Notes under the pieces: generated by a model
What the model saw: only the letters and a program-made list of their open reading frames with translations
Told to the model about the DNA's origin: nothing
Databases searched by the model: none
DNA from: Arenicellaceae bacterium
GTDB taxonomy: Bacteria; Pseudomonadota; Gammaproteobacteria; Arenicellales; Arenicellaceae
Assembly: GCA_029246505.1 (NCBI GenBank)
Contig: JAQWNC010000009.1
Span: forward strand, 62,001 to 126,000
Direction of reading: 5' to 3'
DNA length: 64,000 nt
Position numbers and translations under genes: made by a program
Shown here: positions 56,969 through 64,000 of the stretch, piece after piece
Numbering within the stretch: position 1 is the first letter of the stretch
Layout: each line of letters begins with the position of its first letter

Positions 56969-57532
56969 CTAGTGCTTTGCGGTTTCAGCCTCTGCGATTG
57001 ATTTTAAACGAATTAAGGACGCATCAAGACTTGATTTTATGCGGTTGCCGAACAGCGCAGCACGTAATCTGCCTAGCGGTCCTTGTTCGAGTGATTGATA
57101 TTGAAAGAATACCCGTGCCTGCGTATTAGCTGCGTTGTTGTAAATGGTAAATTTGTACGAAGCAGTAGGCACATTGTTGATCAGTAAATCACCGGTAAGG
57201 AATTTATACGGTACGCCTGTTGTAATTGTTGTGCTTCCGCTCCTTATATCGCCATCGTTCACATTGTCGTCGCTATACAGCCAAGATAGTTTTGCACCTT
57301 CATTCTTTGCTGCGCCTGTTGTTTCAGTTTTTATCTGGCTTTGTAAGTCATATACCCATGGTGCCCATAGCGGGTGGCTACTGGGTGAATTAAGTAAGCT
57401 ATAGATTATTTTTGGCTCGGCAAGAATAATTATTTCGCCATCAGCATCGCTGTTAGGTGGCAGACTATAGCCAATAGCAACCAACATTAGCGGTAACATC
57501 ATTACAAGCTGTACGATTCGAATGAACTTCAT
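56969..57532 (-). CDS. SRPBCC-fold protein with signal peptide
   Basis: A 187-residue protein with a signal segment (about 1-22) and the helix-grip pattern: YSLLNSPSSHPLWAPWV at the start, GAKLSWLYSD in the middle and a long C-terminal helix from LGRLRAALFGNRIKSSLDASLIRLKSIAEAE. This is typical of polyketide cyclase/dehydrase-type SRPBCC lipid-binding proteins. It lies 83 bases upstream of the exported msrA on the same strand. The ligand is unknown. Confidence 0.7.
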   Translation of the reverse strand: MKFIRIVQLVMMLPLMLVAIGYSLPPNSDADGEIIILAEPKIIYSLLNSPSSHPLWAPWVYDLQSQIKTETTGAAKNEGAKLSWLYSDDNVNDGDIRSGSTTITTGVPYKFLTGDLLINNVPTASYKFTIYNNAANTQARVFFQYQSLEQGPLGRLRAALFGNRIKSSLDASLIRLKSIAEAETAKH

Positions 57533-57651
57533 ATCAAATAGTTTGTTGAGTAGCGACTGAATGACTATAGTAACCGCATAAATCGTAGATCAACAGTGTC
57601 CAACATTAAGGTGTCTACAGCAGGCACTTATTTATTAGTCAGGAGGCTTAA

Positions 57652-58290
57652 ATGTTTTCTAGTAGCAAGACAAATATCATATCAGAGGCAGAAGCGCTAC
57701 CCGGCCGGCCTATCCCAATAGAAACGTCACATACGCATTTTGTATTTGGTGAACCGATGAAAGGGCCTTTTGAAGGTGGTGAATTATCAGTGATTTTTGG
57801 AATGGGTTGCTTTTGGGGGGCGGAGAAAAACTTTTGGCAGTTAACTGGCGTAGTGACGACCGCTGTTGGCTATTCAGCGGGCTTTACGCTCAACCCTACC
57901 TATCAAGAAGTTTGCAGTGGCCAGACTGGGCATAACGAGGTTGTTTTGGTCGTTTATCGCCCACAAGAAATTAGTTTTAATGCATTACTTAAAACATTCT
58001 GGGAGAGCCATAATCCGACTCAAGGGATGCGACAAGGCAACGATGCGGGTACTCAGTATCGATCAGGTATTTACACAAGTACGGTAGAACAAAACAGCTT
58101 AGCTCAAGAAAGTAAACGAAACTATCAAAAGGCTTTGAGCACTGCGGATATGGGGAAAGTTACTACTGAAATACAAGCTGCGGGTGAGTTTTACTACGCG
58201 GAAGATTACCATCAGCAGTATCTGGCTAAGAACCCTGCGGGGTATTGTGGCCTAGGTGGCACGGGTGTGGCGTATGCTGAATCTTATTAA
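57652..58290 (+). CDS. msrA: Cytosolic peptide-methionine (S)-S-oxide reductase MsrA
   Basis: A second MsrA, 212 residues, with no signal peptide. It has an N-terminal extension of the E. coli type ([22 protein letters not shown]). The catalytic motif is [10 protein letters not shown], and [24 protein letters not shown] is nearly identical to E. coli MsrA. The resolving cysteine is in [11 protein letters not shown] lipoprotein gene overlaps its 3' end. Confidence 0.95.
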   Translation: MFSSSKTNIISEAEALPGRPIPIETSHTHFVFGEPMKGPFEGGELSVIFGMGCFWGAEKNFWQLTGVVTTAVGYSAGFTLNPTYQEVCSGQTGHNEVVLVVYRPQEISFNALLKTFWESHNPTQGMRQGNDAGTQYRSGIYTSTVEQNSLAQESKRNYQKALSTADMGKVTTEIQAAGEFYYAEDYHQQYLAKNPAGYCGLGGTGVAYAESY

Positions 58291-58711
58291 ATCTAAATCA
58301 CGGTCGATACTATGGGTCTTGGTGTTGCTGGCTGGATGCGACTCGGAACCCGAAATAATTCAGTTGGCGGATACTAGTCAAATTAATGAGGTACGCACCA
58401 CTAACAGTGAAATATTGGATGCACGCAAGACTGGTTGCGATGATTTGTTGTCGACTTTGGAGACTAGCGAGATGTCGCAGAAAATGTGGGATAGTTTACA
58501 ATGCTCGGCATTTTATACCGAGCTTGCCGAGTGGGAAAATCCAGATGTGACGGTGGAATTGGCTGTGCCGGCAGAGCCAGTTCTAACCGGTGTGCAATCT
58601 GGTGAAATTGATTTTGGTGGGGCGTTGCAAAACATATCGAAGGTTGTAAACGATAATCCGGCGCCTGACGGTGAAGAGTCTTTGGATAGCGATCCTGGTG
58701 GTGAGAATTAG
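58274..58711 (+). CDS. Small lipoprotein of unknown function
   Basis: A 145-residue protein, mostly acidic, with lipobox LAGC (Cys22). The ATG at 58274 overlaps the msrA end by 17 bases; an ATG at 58256 is also possible. The rest is Glu/Asp/Ser-rich without repeats, including [18 protein letters not shown]. No family recognised. It is probably attached to the outer membrane and co-transcribed with msrA. Confidence 0.55.
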   Translation: MLNLIKSKSRSILWVLVLLAGCDSEPEIIQLADTSQINEVRTTNSEILDARKTGCDDLLSTLETSEMSQKMWDSLQCSAFYTELAEWENPDVTVELAVPAEPVLTGVQSGEIDFGGALQNISKVVNDNPAPDGEESLDSDPGGEN

Positions 58712-58876
58712 CCGTCATTCAACTAATTGCTTCGAGCTCAACGGCCTCGATAGCCGCAGTAGCGAGCTACTAGCCAGTGCGCTAGATCCTTGTATGAAGT
58801 GTCGTCGATTTAACGTATCGCTGCTCATAACAGTCCTACGATCCGTCCGAATTTAATAGTAAGAGGCTACTTTAAA

Positions 58877-59983
58877 TTATGTTCCAATCACGGTAGGTAG
58901 CGCCTTGGCAAATACTTCCATTTCTTCAGTAGTACCGATCGTAATTCTCGCCCAATCCTGTTTAATTGGAAATTGTCTCGCCCCAATGATTCCTTGCGCC
59001 AACAGTCGTTTATTATATTCTGCGTAGGACATTTTTGGATCGAAAAAGACAAAGTTACCAGATGCACGCACATAGTCGAGGTCTAACTCCTCACATAGTT
59101 TGTATACGACTTCGCGGCCTTCTTTATTTTTAATGCGGCAGAAATCCTGCCACTCTGTATCATTTAACGATACGTTCGCAGCAACGACACCCATTGGCCC
59201 CTGGAATCTGCACACCTTGAACGTTGCGATTCGTTTTGCGATTTCAGGAGGTGCAATAGCGTAGCCAACCCGCAGCCCGGCTAAACCATGAATCTTGGAA
59301 AAGGTTCGTGTCACAACTACGTTCTCACCCGCTCTAACCAGGTCAACCATACTGGCATAATTAAAGTCATCGCTATACTCGATGTAGGCTTCATCTATTA
59401 AGGTGATGGTATCTTCGGGCAGAGAAGTACAGAAGTCTCGCAATTGGTTGCCGTCTATCAGAGTTCCGGTCGGGTTATTGGGATTACAAACGTAAACAAG
59501 TTTTGTGTCCGCAGTAACGCGAGCATGCATTGCATCAAGGTCGTATTCCAATCCCGAAGTTAGGGGAACCTGTACTACCGTACCGCCCGTCGCAGGTGCG
59601 AACTGATATACCAGCCCATGGGTTAATTCCGAGGTCACGGCTTCGCCACCATGAGACATACAGGCCATCATTGTGCTGTATATGGCTTCAGTGGAACCAG
59701 AACAGAAAATGATCTGCTCTGGATCTACACCTTCTTTTTTTGCAATATCTTTAACAAGCTCTTGTTGAATACCGTAATTATATCTATTGGCATCAGTTAC
59801 GGATTGATTGAGTACTTCTAAAACCGCTGCAGAAGGTCCATAAGGGTTTTCATTACCGGATAGATTGATTTTATTACTCGCGGTGGAAGACTGTGCCACC
59901 AAGCCGGGGCCAGTACTCGCTGCAGCAAGCCCTGCAGCTATTCCTCCACTAATCTTAAATAACTCTCGTCTGTTCATGGTCAT
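58877..59983 (-). CDS. Tat-exported HisC-like PLP aminotransferase
   Basis: A fold-type I aminotransferase of the histidinol-phosphate family. The PLP lysine is in TRTFSKIHGLAGLRVGY, with YVCNPNNPTGT and LIDEAYIEY. The N-terminus MTMNRRELFKISGGIAAGLAAAS is a twin-arginine signal, so the enzyme is likely folded with PLP before export. The ATG at 59983 has an AAGGGGG ribosome site; an in-frame start at 60016 lacks one. The substrate is unknown; histidine biosynthesis is unlikely in the periplasm. Confidence 0.8.
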   Translation of the reverse strand: MTMNRRELFKISGGIAAGLAAASTGPGLVAQSSTASNKINLSGNENPYGPSAAVLEVLNQSVTDANRYNYGIQQELVKDIAKKEGVDPEQIIFCSGSTEAIYSTMMACMSHGGEAVTSELTHGLVYQFAPATGGTVVQVPLTSGLEYDLDAMHARVTADTKLVYVCNPNNPTGTLIDGNQLRDFCTSLPEDTITLIDEAYIEYSDDFNYASMVDLVRAGENVVVTRTFSKIHGLAGLRVGYAIAPPEIAKRIATFKVCRFQGPMGVVAANVSLNDTEWQDFCRIKNKEGREVVYKLCEELDLDYVRASGNFVFFDPKMSYAEYNKRLLAQGIIGARQFPIKQDWARITIGTTEEMEVFAKALPTVIGT

Positions 59984-60092
59984 GCTAACCCCCTTACTGA
60001 TTGTCACATCTGCCACAATAAATTCTTACTATAACTCTATAATGCGAGTGATTGTAAATCAATAAATAGTGATTAAGTAGCGGGATGAATCT

Positions 60093-61931
60093 ATGAATAT
60101 TAAAGTCTTTACTCTATCAATAAGCCTATTTTTACTGGCTGCCTTTAGCAGTGATACCGATAACAATGCAAACTCAGATATAACTGCTGATAGTCCAGAG
60201 CAGGTATCGGCAACAGTTGAATCTGATATCGAGACCTTGGCATCGACACAGCTTGCAGAGCTGGTTGATGAATACTTCGAACGCTATCTGGCATTAAATC
60301 CGTTGAGGGCAACGCGTATTGGTGATGATCGTTATAACGATCGATATGCCAACAACCTAGGTTCGGAGCACCGCGCAGAAACCACCGCTCTTAATAATGA
60401 ATTTCTGGCAAGGCTGCTGGAACTGGATGCGGGTGAACTAGAGGCGCAGGATGTGCTTACGTACGGGACCTTCAAACTGAGTCGGGAAATGGAACTGGAA
60501 GCCGATCAGTATCCTTCATACCTGCAACCAATAAGCCAGCGTGCCTCGTTCGTCACTACCTTTGTTCAGCTGGGTGGTGGGGCCAACCTGCATCCATTTA
60601 AAACAGTCAAGGACTATGATGATTTTCTTGGCCGCATTGATGATTTCCTTGTGCTTTTAGACCAGGCCATAGCCAACATGAAATTGGGAATGGAGCAAGG
60701 TGTTGTACAGCCACGAATACTCATGGAACAGGCCCAGCGCCAGCTGGGTTCGCAAATCGTTAGTAGTGCTGAAGAGAGTACATTTTATGCACCGATTAAA
60801 AATATGCCGGAAGAATTCGGTGACGCTGATAGTGATCGTCTAGAGGCGGCGTATCGGCAAGCAATAGAAAATAAGATCATCCCCGCTTACGAAAAATTAC
60901 ACAACTTCGTTAGGGACGAATACATGGAGGGGGCCCGGGAGTCTGTCGGTTTAAATGCTTTACCCAATGGTGAGGCATGGTATGCCTACAGGGTGCGTTT
61001 AATAACGACGACAGACCTGAACCCTGGACAGATCCATCAGATCGGCCTGGATGAGGTGTCGCGAATCCAAGGTGAAATGCAAGCTGTTATGCAAGAGGTC
61101 AACTTCGAAGGGGATCTACAGGCATTTTTTGAATATCTAAATACTACCGATCAATTTTATTATGATGAACCTGAGCAGTTGATCCAGGGATACCAAGGCT
61201 TGTCGGACCATATTACCAGTCTGACGCCAAAATTATTTAACGTATTCCCAAAAGCCGGTTTCGAGGTGCGTCGAGTTGAAGCCTTCAGGGAAAGATCCGC
61301 TGGCGGAGCCTCTTACACTGCAGGCACACCAGATGGCATACGGCCCGGTGTGTTTTATGCCAATACCTATAACATCAAGGCAAGACCGATTTGGACGATG
61401 GAATCATTATTTTTGCACGAAGCCATACCCGGACATCATTTCCAACGATCCTTACAGCAAGAGGTGGAAGACATGCCCCGGTTTCGACGTTTCGGTGGCT
61501 ATTCCGTGTATAGCGAAGGCTGGGGATTGTATGCCGAATCTCTCGGCAAAGAGTTAGGTGTCTATGCCGATCCCTATCAATATTTCGGAATGTTGAATGG
61601 TGAGTTGTGGCGGGCAATCAGGCTGGTGTCGGATACTGGCTTGCATGCCAAGCGCTGGAACCGTCAGGATGCTCTGGACTACATGTACGCGAACTCAGCG
61701 GTCAGTGAGGCCCGTGCCCTGAGCGAAGTGGATCGCCATATAGCAACTCCCGGAGCAGTACTGGCTTACAAGATAGGCCAGTTAAAGATCCAGGAACTGC
61801 GCACACGTGCCGAGGAAAGCTTGGGCAATAATTTTGATATCCGGGCCTTTCACACGGCAGTTCTGATCGATGGTCCACTTCCGTTAAATTTGCTGGACGC
61901 GAAGATCAATCGCTGGATTGATATGCAATAG
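60093..61931 (+). CDS. Exported DUF885-family protein
   Basis: A 612-residue secreted protein with a signal peptide of about 20 residues. The C-terminal half has the motif HEAIPGHHFQRSL, a HExxxGHH zinc-peptidase-like pattern, followed by YSEGWGLYAESLGKELG. This is a DUF885 hallmark. A metallopeptidase role is plausible but unproven. It is divergent from the Tat-exported aminotransferase. Confidence 0.8.
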   Translation: MNIKVFTLSISLFLLAAFSSDTDNNANSDITADSPEQVSATVESDIETLASTQLAELVDEYFERYLALNPLRATRIGDDRYNDRYANNLGSEHRAETTALNNEFLARLLELDAGELEAQDVLTYGTFKLSREMELEADQYPSYLQPISQRASFVTTFVQLGGGANLHPFKTVKDYDDFLGRIDDFLVLLDQAIANMKLGMEQGVVQPRILMEQAQRQLGSQIVSSAEESTFYAPIKNMPEEFGDADSDRLEAAYRQAIENKIIPAYEKLHNFVRDEYMEGARESVGLNALPNGEAWYAYRVRLITTTDLNPGQIHQIGLDEVSRIQGEMQAVMQEVNFEGDLQAFFEYLNTTDQFYYDEPEQLIQGYQGLSDHITSLTPKLFNVFPKAGFEVRRVEAFRERSAGGASYTAGTPDGIRPGVFYANTYNIKARPIWTMESLFLHEAIPGHHFQRSLQQEVEDMPRFRRFGGYSVYSEGWGLYAESLGKELGVYADPYQYFGMLNGELWRAIRLVSDTGLHAKRWNRQDALDYMYANSAVSEARALSEVDRHIATPGAVLAYKIGQLKIQELRTRAEESLGNNFDIRAFHTAVLIDGPLPLNLLDAKINRWIDMQ

Positions 61932-62060
61932 TCAAGTTCAACAGGTTAACGAAAGCCACCAAAATTCCACCGGATTTTCCAGACCTTGCCGACTAGGACC
62001 TGAGCCGTATGAGCCCGCAGCTACCTACCAGCTGTATCAAGTATTACATAGAGAAGTACG

Positions 62061-62092
62061 GAATAACTATATTGGGCAATTAGCGGCCATTT
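62061..62092. repeat. Imperfect 32-bp direct repeat, copy 1
   Basis: GAATAACTATATTGGGCAAT is followed by TAGCGGCCATTT. It matches the copy at 63073-63104 at about 24 of 32 positions, with core TAGCGG. Each copy is partly palindromic. The two copies flank the GC-richer MBL gene. Confidence 0.5.
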
Positions 62093-62139
62093 GATTAGTG
62101 AAACACATGTTTTATACTAAACTTTGGACAGAGAATAAT

Positions 62140-63003
62140 ATGAACAATAAGTGCCTTTCGGCCTGGCTACTGTTATCGCTGTTGGGGTTGACGCTACAAG
62201 CGCTTGCACAAGACGCACCTGCGCGTGAGATCACCAACATCACGGGAGATCTCTATCGAGTCACGGACAACGCGCACCGCACGATGTTTCTGCTTACGCC
62301 GGAGGGAATTATTCTCACCGATCCGATCAGCGTCGATTTTTCGACCTGGCTCAAAGCCGAACTCGAAGAGCGTTACGATGTGCCTGTGCGTTACGTACTC
62401 TACAGTCACCACCACGACGACCATGCTTCGGGCGGAGCCATCTTTGCCGATACGGCGATCTTCGTTGGCCACGAAAACATGAATTCGAACCTAGCCCGTG
62501 AGGCCGAAAACTCGATTTTCAAAAACGTCCGTCCACCGGATGTGACGTTCACTGATCGGATTGCCGTCACCCTCGGCGGCAAGACTGTGGAGATGATTCA
62601 CGCACTGCCTAGCCACAGCGACGACTCCGCCATTATTCGCTTCCTCGACGAGCGAACGATCTTTGCGGTCGATTTCGTTAATGTCGGCCGTGTGCCCTTC
62701 GAGAATATGGGTGGTGGTCCGGTGGCACCATGGATCGCTGCGAACATGCATATGCAGGCAACCGTGGACTACGATATCGCGACGCTTGGGCATGGTCCCG
62801 TTGGTAACAAAGCCGACGTTGGCGACTCGATACGCTACCTCGAAGTGTTATTGTCCGAAGTGACGGCGGGTATCGAAGCGGGACTTAGTCTCGAAGAGAT
62901 GCAGGAGACCATTCTGATGGAAGGCTTTTCGCACTATATAAACTACGACCTGTGGAGAGAGCAGAACATTCAGGGTACCTACCGGGGGCTGATGGACGAG
63001 TAA
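62140..63003 (+). CDS. Exported MBL-fold metallo-hydrolase
   Basis: A 287-residue metallo-beta-lactamase-fold protein. Zinc motif YSHHHDDHASGG (His and Asp at about 90-95), and GHENM and LPSHSDDSAI downstream. A signal peptide (LLLSLLGLTLQALAQDA) precedes it. The ATG at 62140 gives a neat signal peptide; the frame is open to GTG at 62098. Codon use is clearly more GC-rich than neighbouring genes, which suggests transfer. Substrate unknown. Confidence 0.8.
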   Translation: MNNKCLSAWLLLSLLGLTLQALAQDAPAREITNITGDLYRVTDNAHRTMFLLTPEGIILTDPISVDFSTWLKAELEERYDVPVRYVLYSHHHDDHASGGAIFADTAIFVGHENMNSNLAREAENSIFKNVRPPDVTFTDRIAVTLGGKTVEMIHALPSHSDDSAIIRFLDERTIFAVDFVNVGRVPFENMGGGPVAPWIAANMHMQATVDYDIATLGHGPVGNKADVGDSIRYLEVLLSEVTAGIEAGLSLEEMQETILMEGFSHYINYDLWREQNIQGTYRGLMDE

Positions 63004-63072
63004 GTTGAAAACAGGGTTGACGTTAGGGGAGGTTCCTGGTCGCGGCCCAGAGGAGTAGCTTTATATGTTAAC

Positions 63073-63104
63073 GAATGACTACTTTGCGCAAATAGCGGTC
63101 GTTC
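63073..63104. repeat. Imperfect 32-bp direct repeat, copy 2
   Basis: GAATGACTACTTTGCGCAAA is followed by TAGCGGTCGTTC. It shares about 24 of 32 bases with 62061-62092. Outer arms GAATGAC and GTCGTTC pair, and TTTGCGCAAA is an inner palindrome. Function unknown; it lies 69 bases past the MBL gene. Confidence 0.5.
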
Positions 63105-63169
63105 ATCGATAAGTGAGCCTAATTACTTTGCCGACTGGCTAGAGAAAATAGTTTCAAGGGGAGAGTGAT

Positions 63170-63563
63170 ATGAAAGACTCAACACTGGATCGGGAACGCC
63201 TCAGTCGTAGTCGTCGCATGCCGACACCGCGTCTGTTGACGATCTTGCCGTTGGTATTGGCGGTTGCGGGGGCGCGGTGCTGGATGCGCTGGATGCCGCC
63301 GAAGTTACAGCTGTCATTTATCCAGCCAGGTCGGTGACTACGAGAGACCCCCTCCGGATATCAACAGTTCGTTCATTGCTCCGCACACGGGCCAACCGGC
63401 GATCGTATTACCGATGGGTATGACGTCAGGCAACTTACCCGCTGGGCTTGAGATACTGGGGCGTCCCTTCGCAGAAACCGAACTATTTCGGCTCGCATAC
63501 GCCTACAAGCAGGCCACGCATCATCGGCAATCGTCGCCGCTATTCCCGGCGCTGGCCGAGTAA
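63170..63563 (+). pseudogene. Amidase remnant
   Basis: The end encodes APHTGQPAIVLPMGMTSG and LPAGLEILGRPFAETELFRLAYAYKQATHHR, the C-terminus of an amidase-signature enzyme. The preceding part (LDALDAAEVTAVIYPA) is in a different frame, and the catalytic Ser/Lys region is missing. An ATG at 63170 with a GGGGAGAG site opens a short frame that ends with TGA near 63335. The piece shares the higher GC of the MBL gene. Confidence 0.75.
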
Positions 63564-63731
63564 CGGCTCGTGCCGGTCAGATTATACATACACGACATAC
63601 GGTAGTCGGTTGTCAAAGCAGAAAGTTACTTACAGAGATATTTAGGCCAATGATCACTTTGGGCGATAAGCACTCGTTGGTTAATAGTTAGGTTTTACAA
63701 AGCTTTAACTATGGAGGAGACGAACAGAGTT

Positions 63732-64000
63732 TTATATCGAGCGAGCCCACAAATCATGCGTATCGGCCTCTTCAACAATTGCTTGTACCCGGTCGCCGGG
63801 TTTGTGGTCGAATTCGTCTTCGAGTAGCACCCGGCCGTCAATTTCAGGGGCATCCGCCCAACTTCGTCCAATGGACCCTTCATCACCAATTTGGTCAATT
63901 AGAACCTCGATATTTTCACCTACTTTGCTGGCTAGCCGTTGGGTACTAATTTCTGCTTGAGCTTCCATGAATGTGGCATGTCGTTCTTGTTTCACTTCTT
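63732..64000 (-). CDS. rimO: Ribosomal protein S12 methylthiotransferase RimO (C-terminal part)
   Basis: The C-terminal TRAM domain of RimO, cut by the right edge. It contains FMEAQAEISTQRLASKVG, LIDQIGDEGSIGRSWADAPEIDG and PGDRVQAIVEEADTHDLWA, close to E. coli RimO. The protein methylthiolates Asp89 of S12. The iron-sulfur region lies outside the window. Confidence 0.93.
   Translation of the reverse strand, partial: EVKQERHATFMEAQAEISTQRLASKVGENIEVLIDQIGDEGSIGRSWADAPEIDGRVLLEDEFDHKPGDRVQAIVEEADTHDLWARSI

Overview
The window reads as chromosomal DNA of a gammaproteobacterium. The evidence is a divergent gatCAB / mreBCD-mrdAB block, an lptD-surA pair, DksA, a Pst-PhoU-PhoBR phosphate cluster, TtcA and RimO, all of gammaproteobacterial type. 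Base composition is moderate, and there are many exported proteins typical of free-living marine lineages (DUF6152, DUF885, YtcJ-like amidohydrolase, TRAP transporter). The species cannot be named from the sequence alone.

Layout, left to right. 1-1.6 kb: the end of an unknown membrane protein and an ATP:ADP-antiporter-like carrier. 1.65-5.2 kb: a molybdopterin operon on the minus strand (moaD-moaE-moaB-moeA-moaA, no moaC), preceded by a hotdog thioesterase. 5.9-10.4 kb: 5-oxoprolinase pxpABC, a D-amino-acid transaminase and alanine racemase. 10.44 kb: tRNA-Arg(TCG) with a hairpin, followed by a short compositionally different stretch carrying an imperfect copy of the tRNA 3' end and a small membrane protein. 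11.4-13.5 kb: two exported proteins of unknown role (double SnoaL-like; DUF6152). 13.6-16.8 kb: gatB-gatA-gatC (minus). 17-26.8 kb: the rod-shape and wall operon mreB-mreC-mreD-mrdA-rodA-mltB-rlpA-dacA-DUF493-lipB. 27-31.7 kb: a MurU-like nucleotidyltransferase (minus), lptD and surA. 31.9-34.6 kb: dksA, a small membrane-anchored protein and a heavily decayed beta-CASP metallo-beta-lactamase gene. 34.8-42.7 kb: pstSCAB-phoU with phoBR convergent to it. Both units have recognisable Pho boxes, so the region is a self-contained phosphate-starvation regulon. 42.9-44.1 kb: ttcA and a second DksA/TraR zinc-finger protein.

44.4-48.9 kb holds three exported proteins in a row: amidohydrolase, TPR lipoprotein and a second DUF6152 protein. 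49-55.6 kb looks like a catabolic island: a DapA-superfamily aldolase/dehydratase, an SDR lacking the usual Tyr-Lys pair, an FAH-family hydrolase, a PcaD-like alpha/beta hydrolase and a complete TRAP transporter with a lipoprotein-type binding protein. 55.7-58.7 kb has a decayed gene, an exported MsrA, an SRPBCC protein, a cytosolic MsrA and a small lipoprotein. 58.9-63.6 kb has a Tat-exported HisC-like aminotransferase, a DUF885 protein, a GC-richer MBL-fold hydrolase flanked by imperfect 32-bp repeats, and an amidase remnant. The window ends inside rimO.

No CRISPR array, prophage or intact transposase was seen. The best candidates for undescribed biology are the 48.9-55.6 kb catabolic/TRAP cluster and the two groups of exported proteins built around DUF6152.
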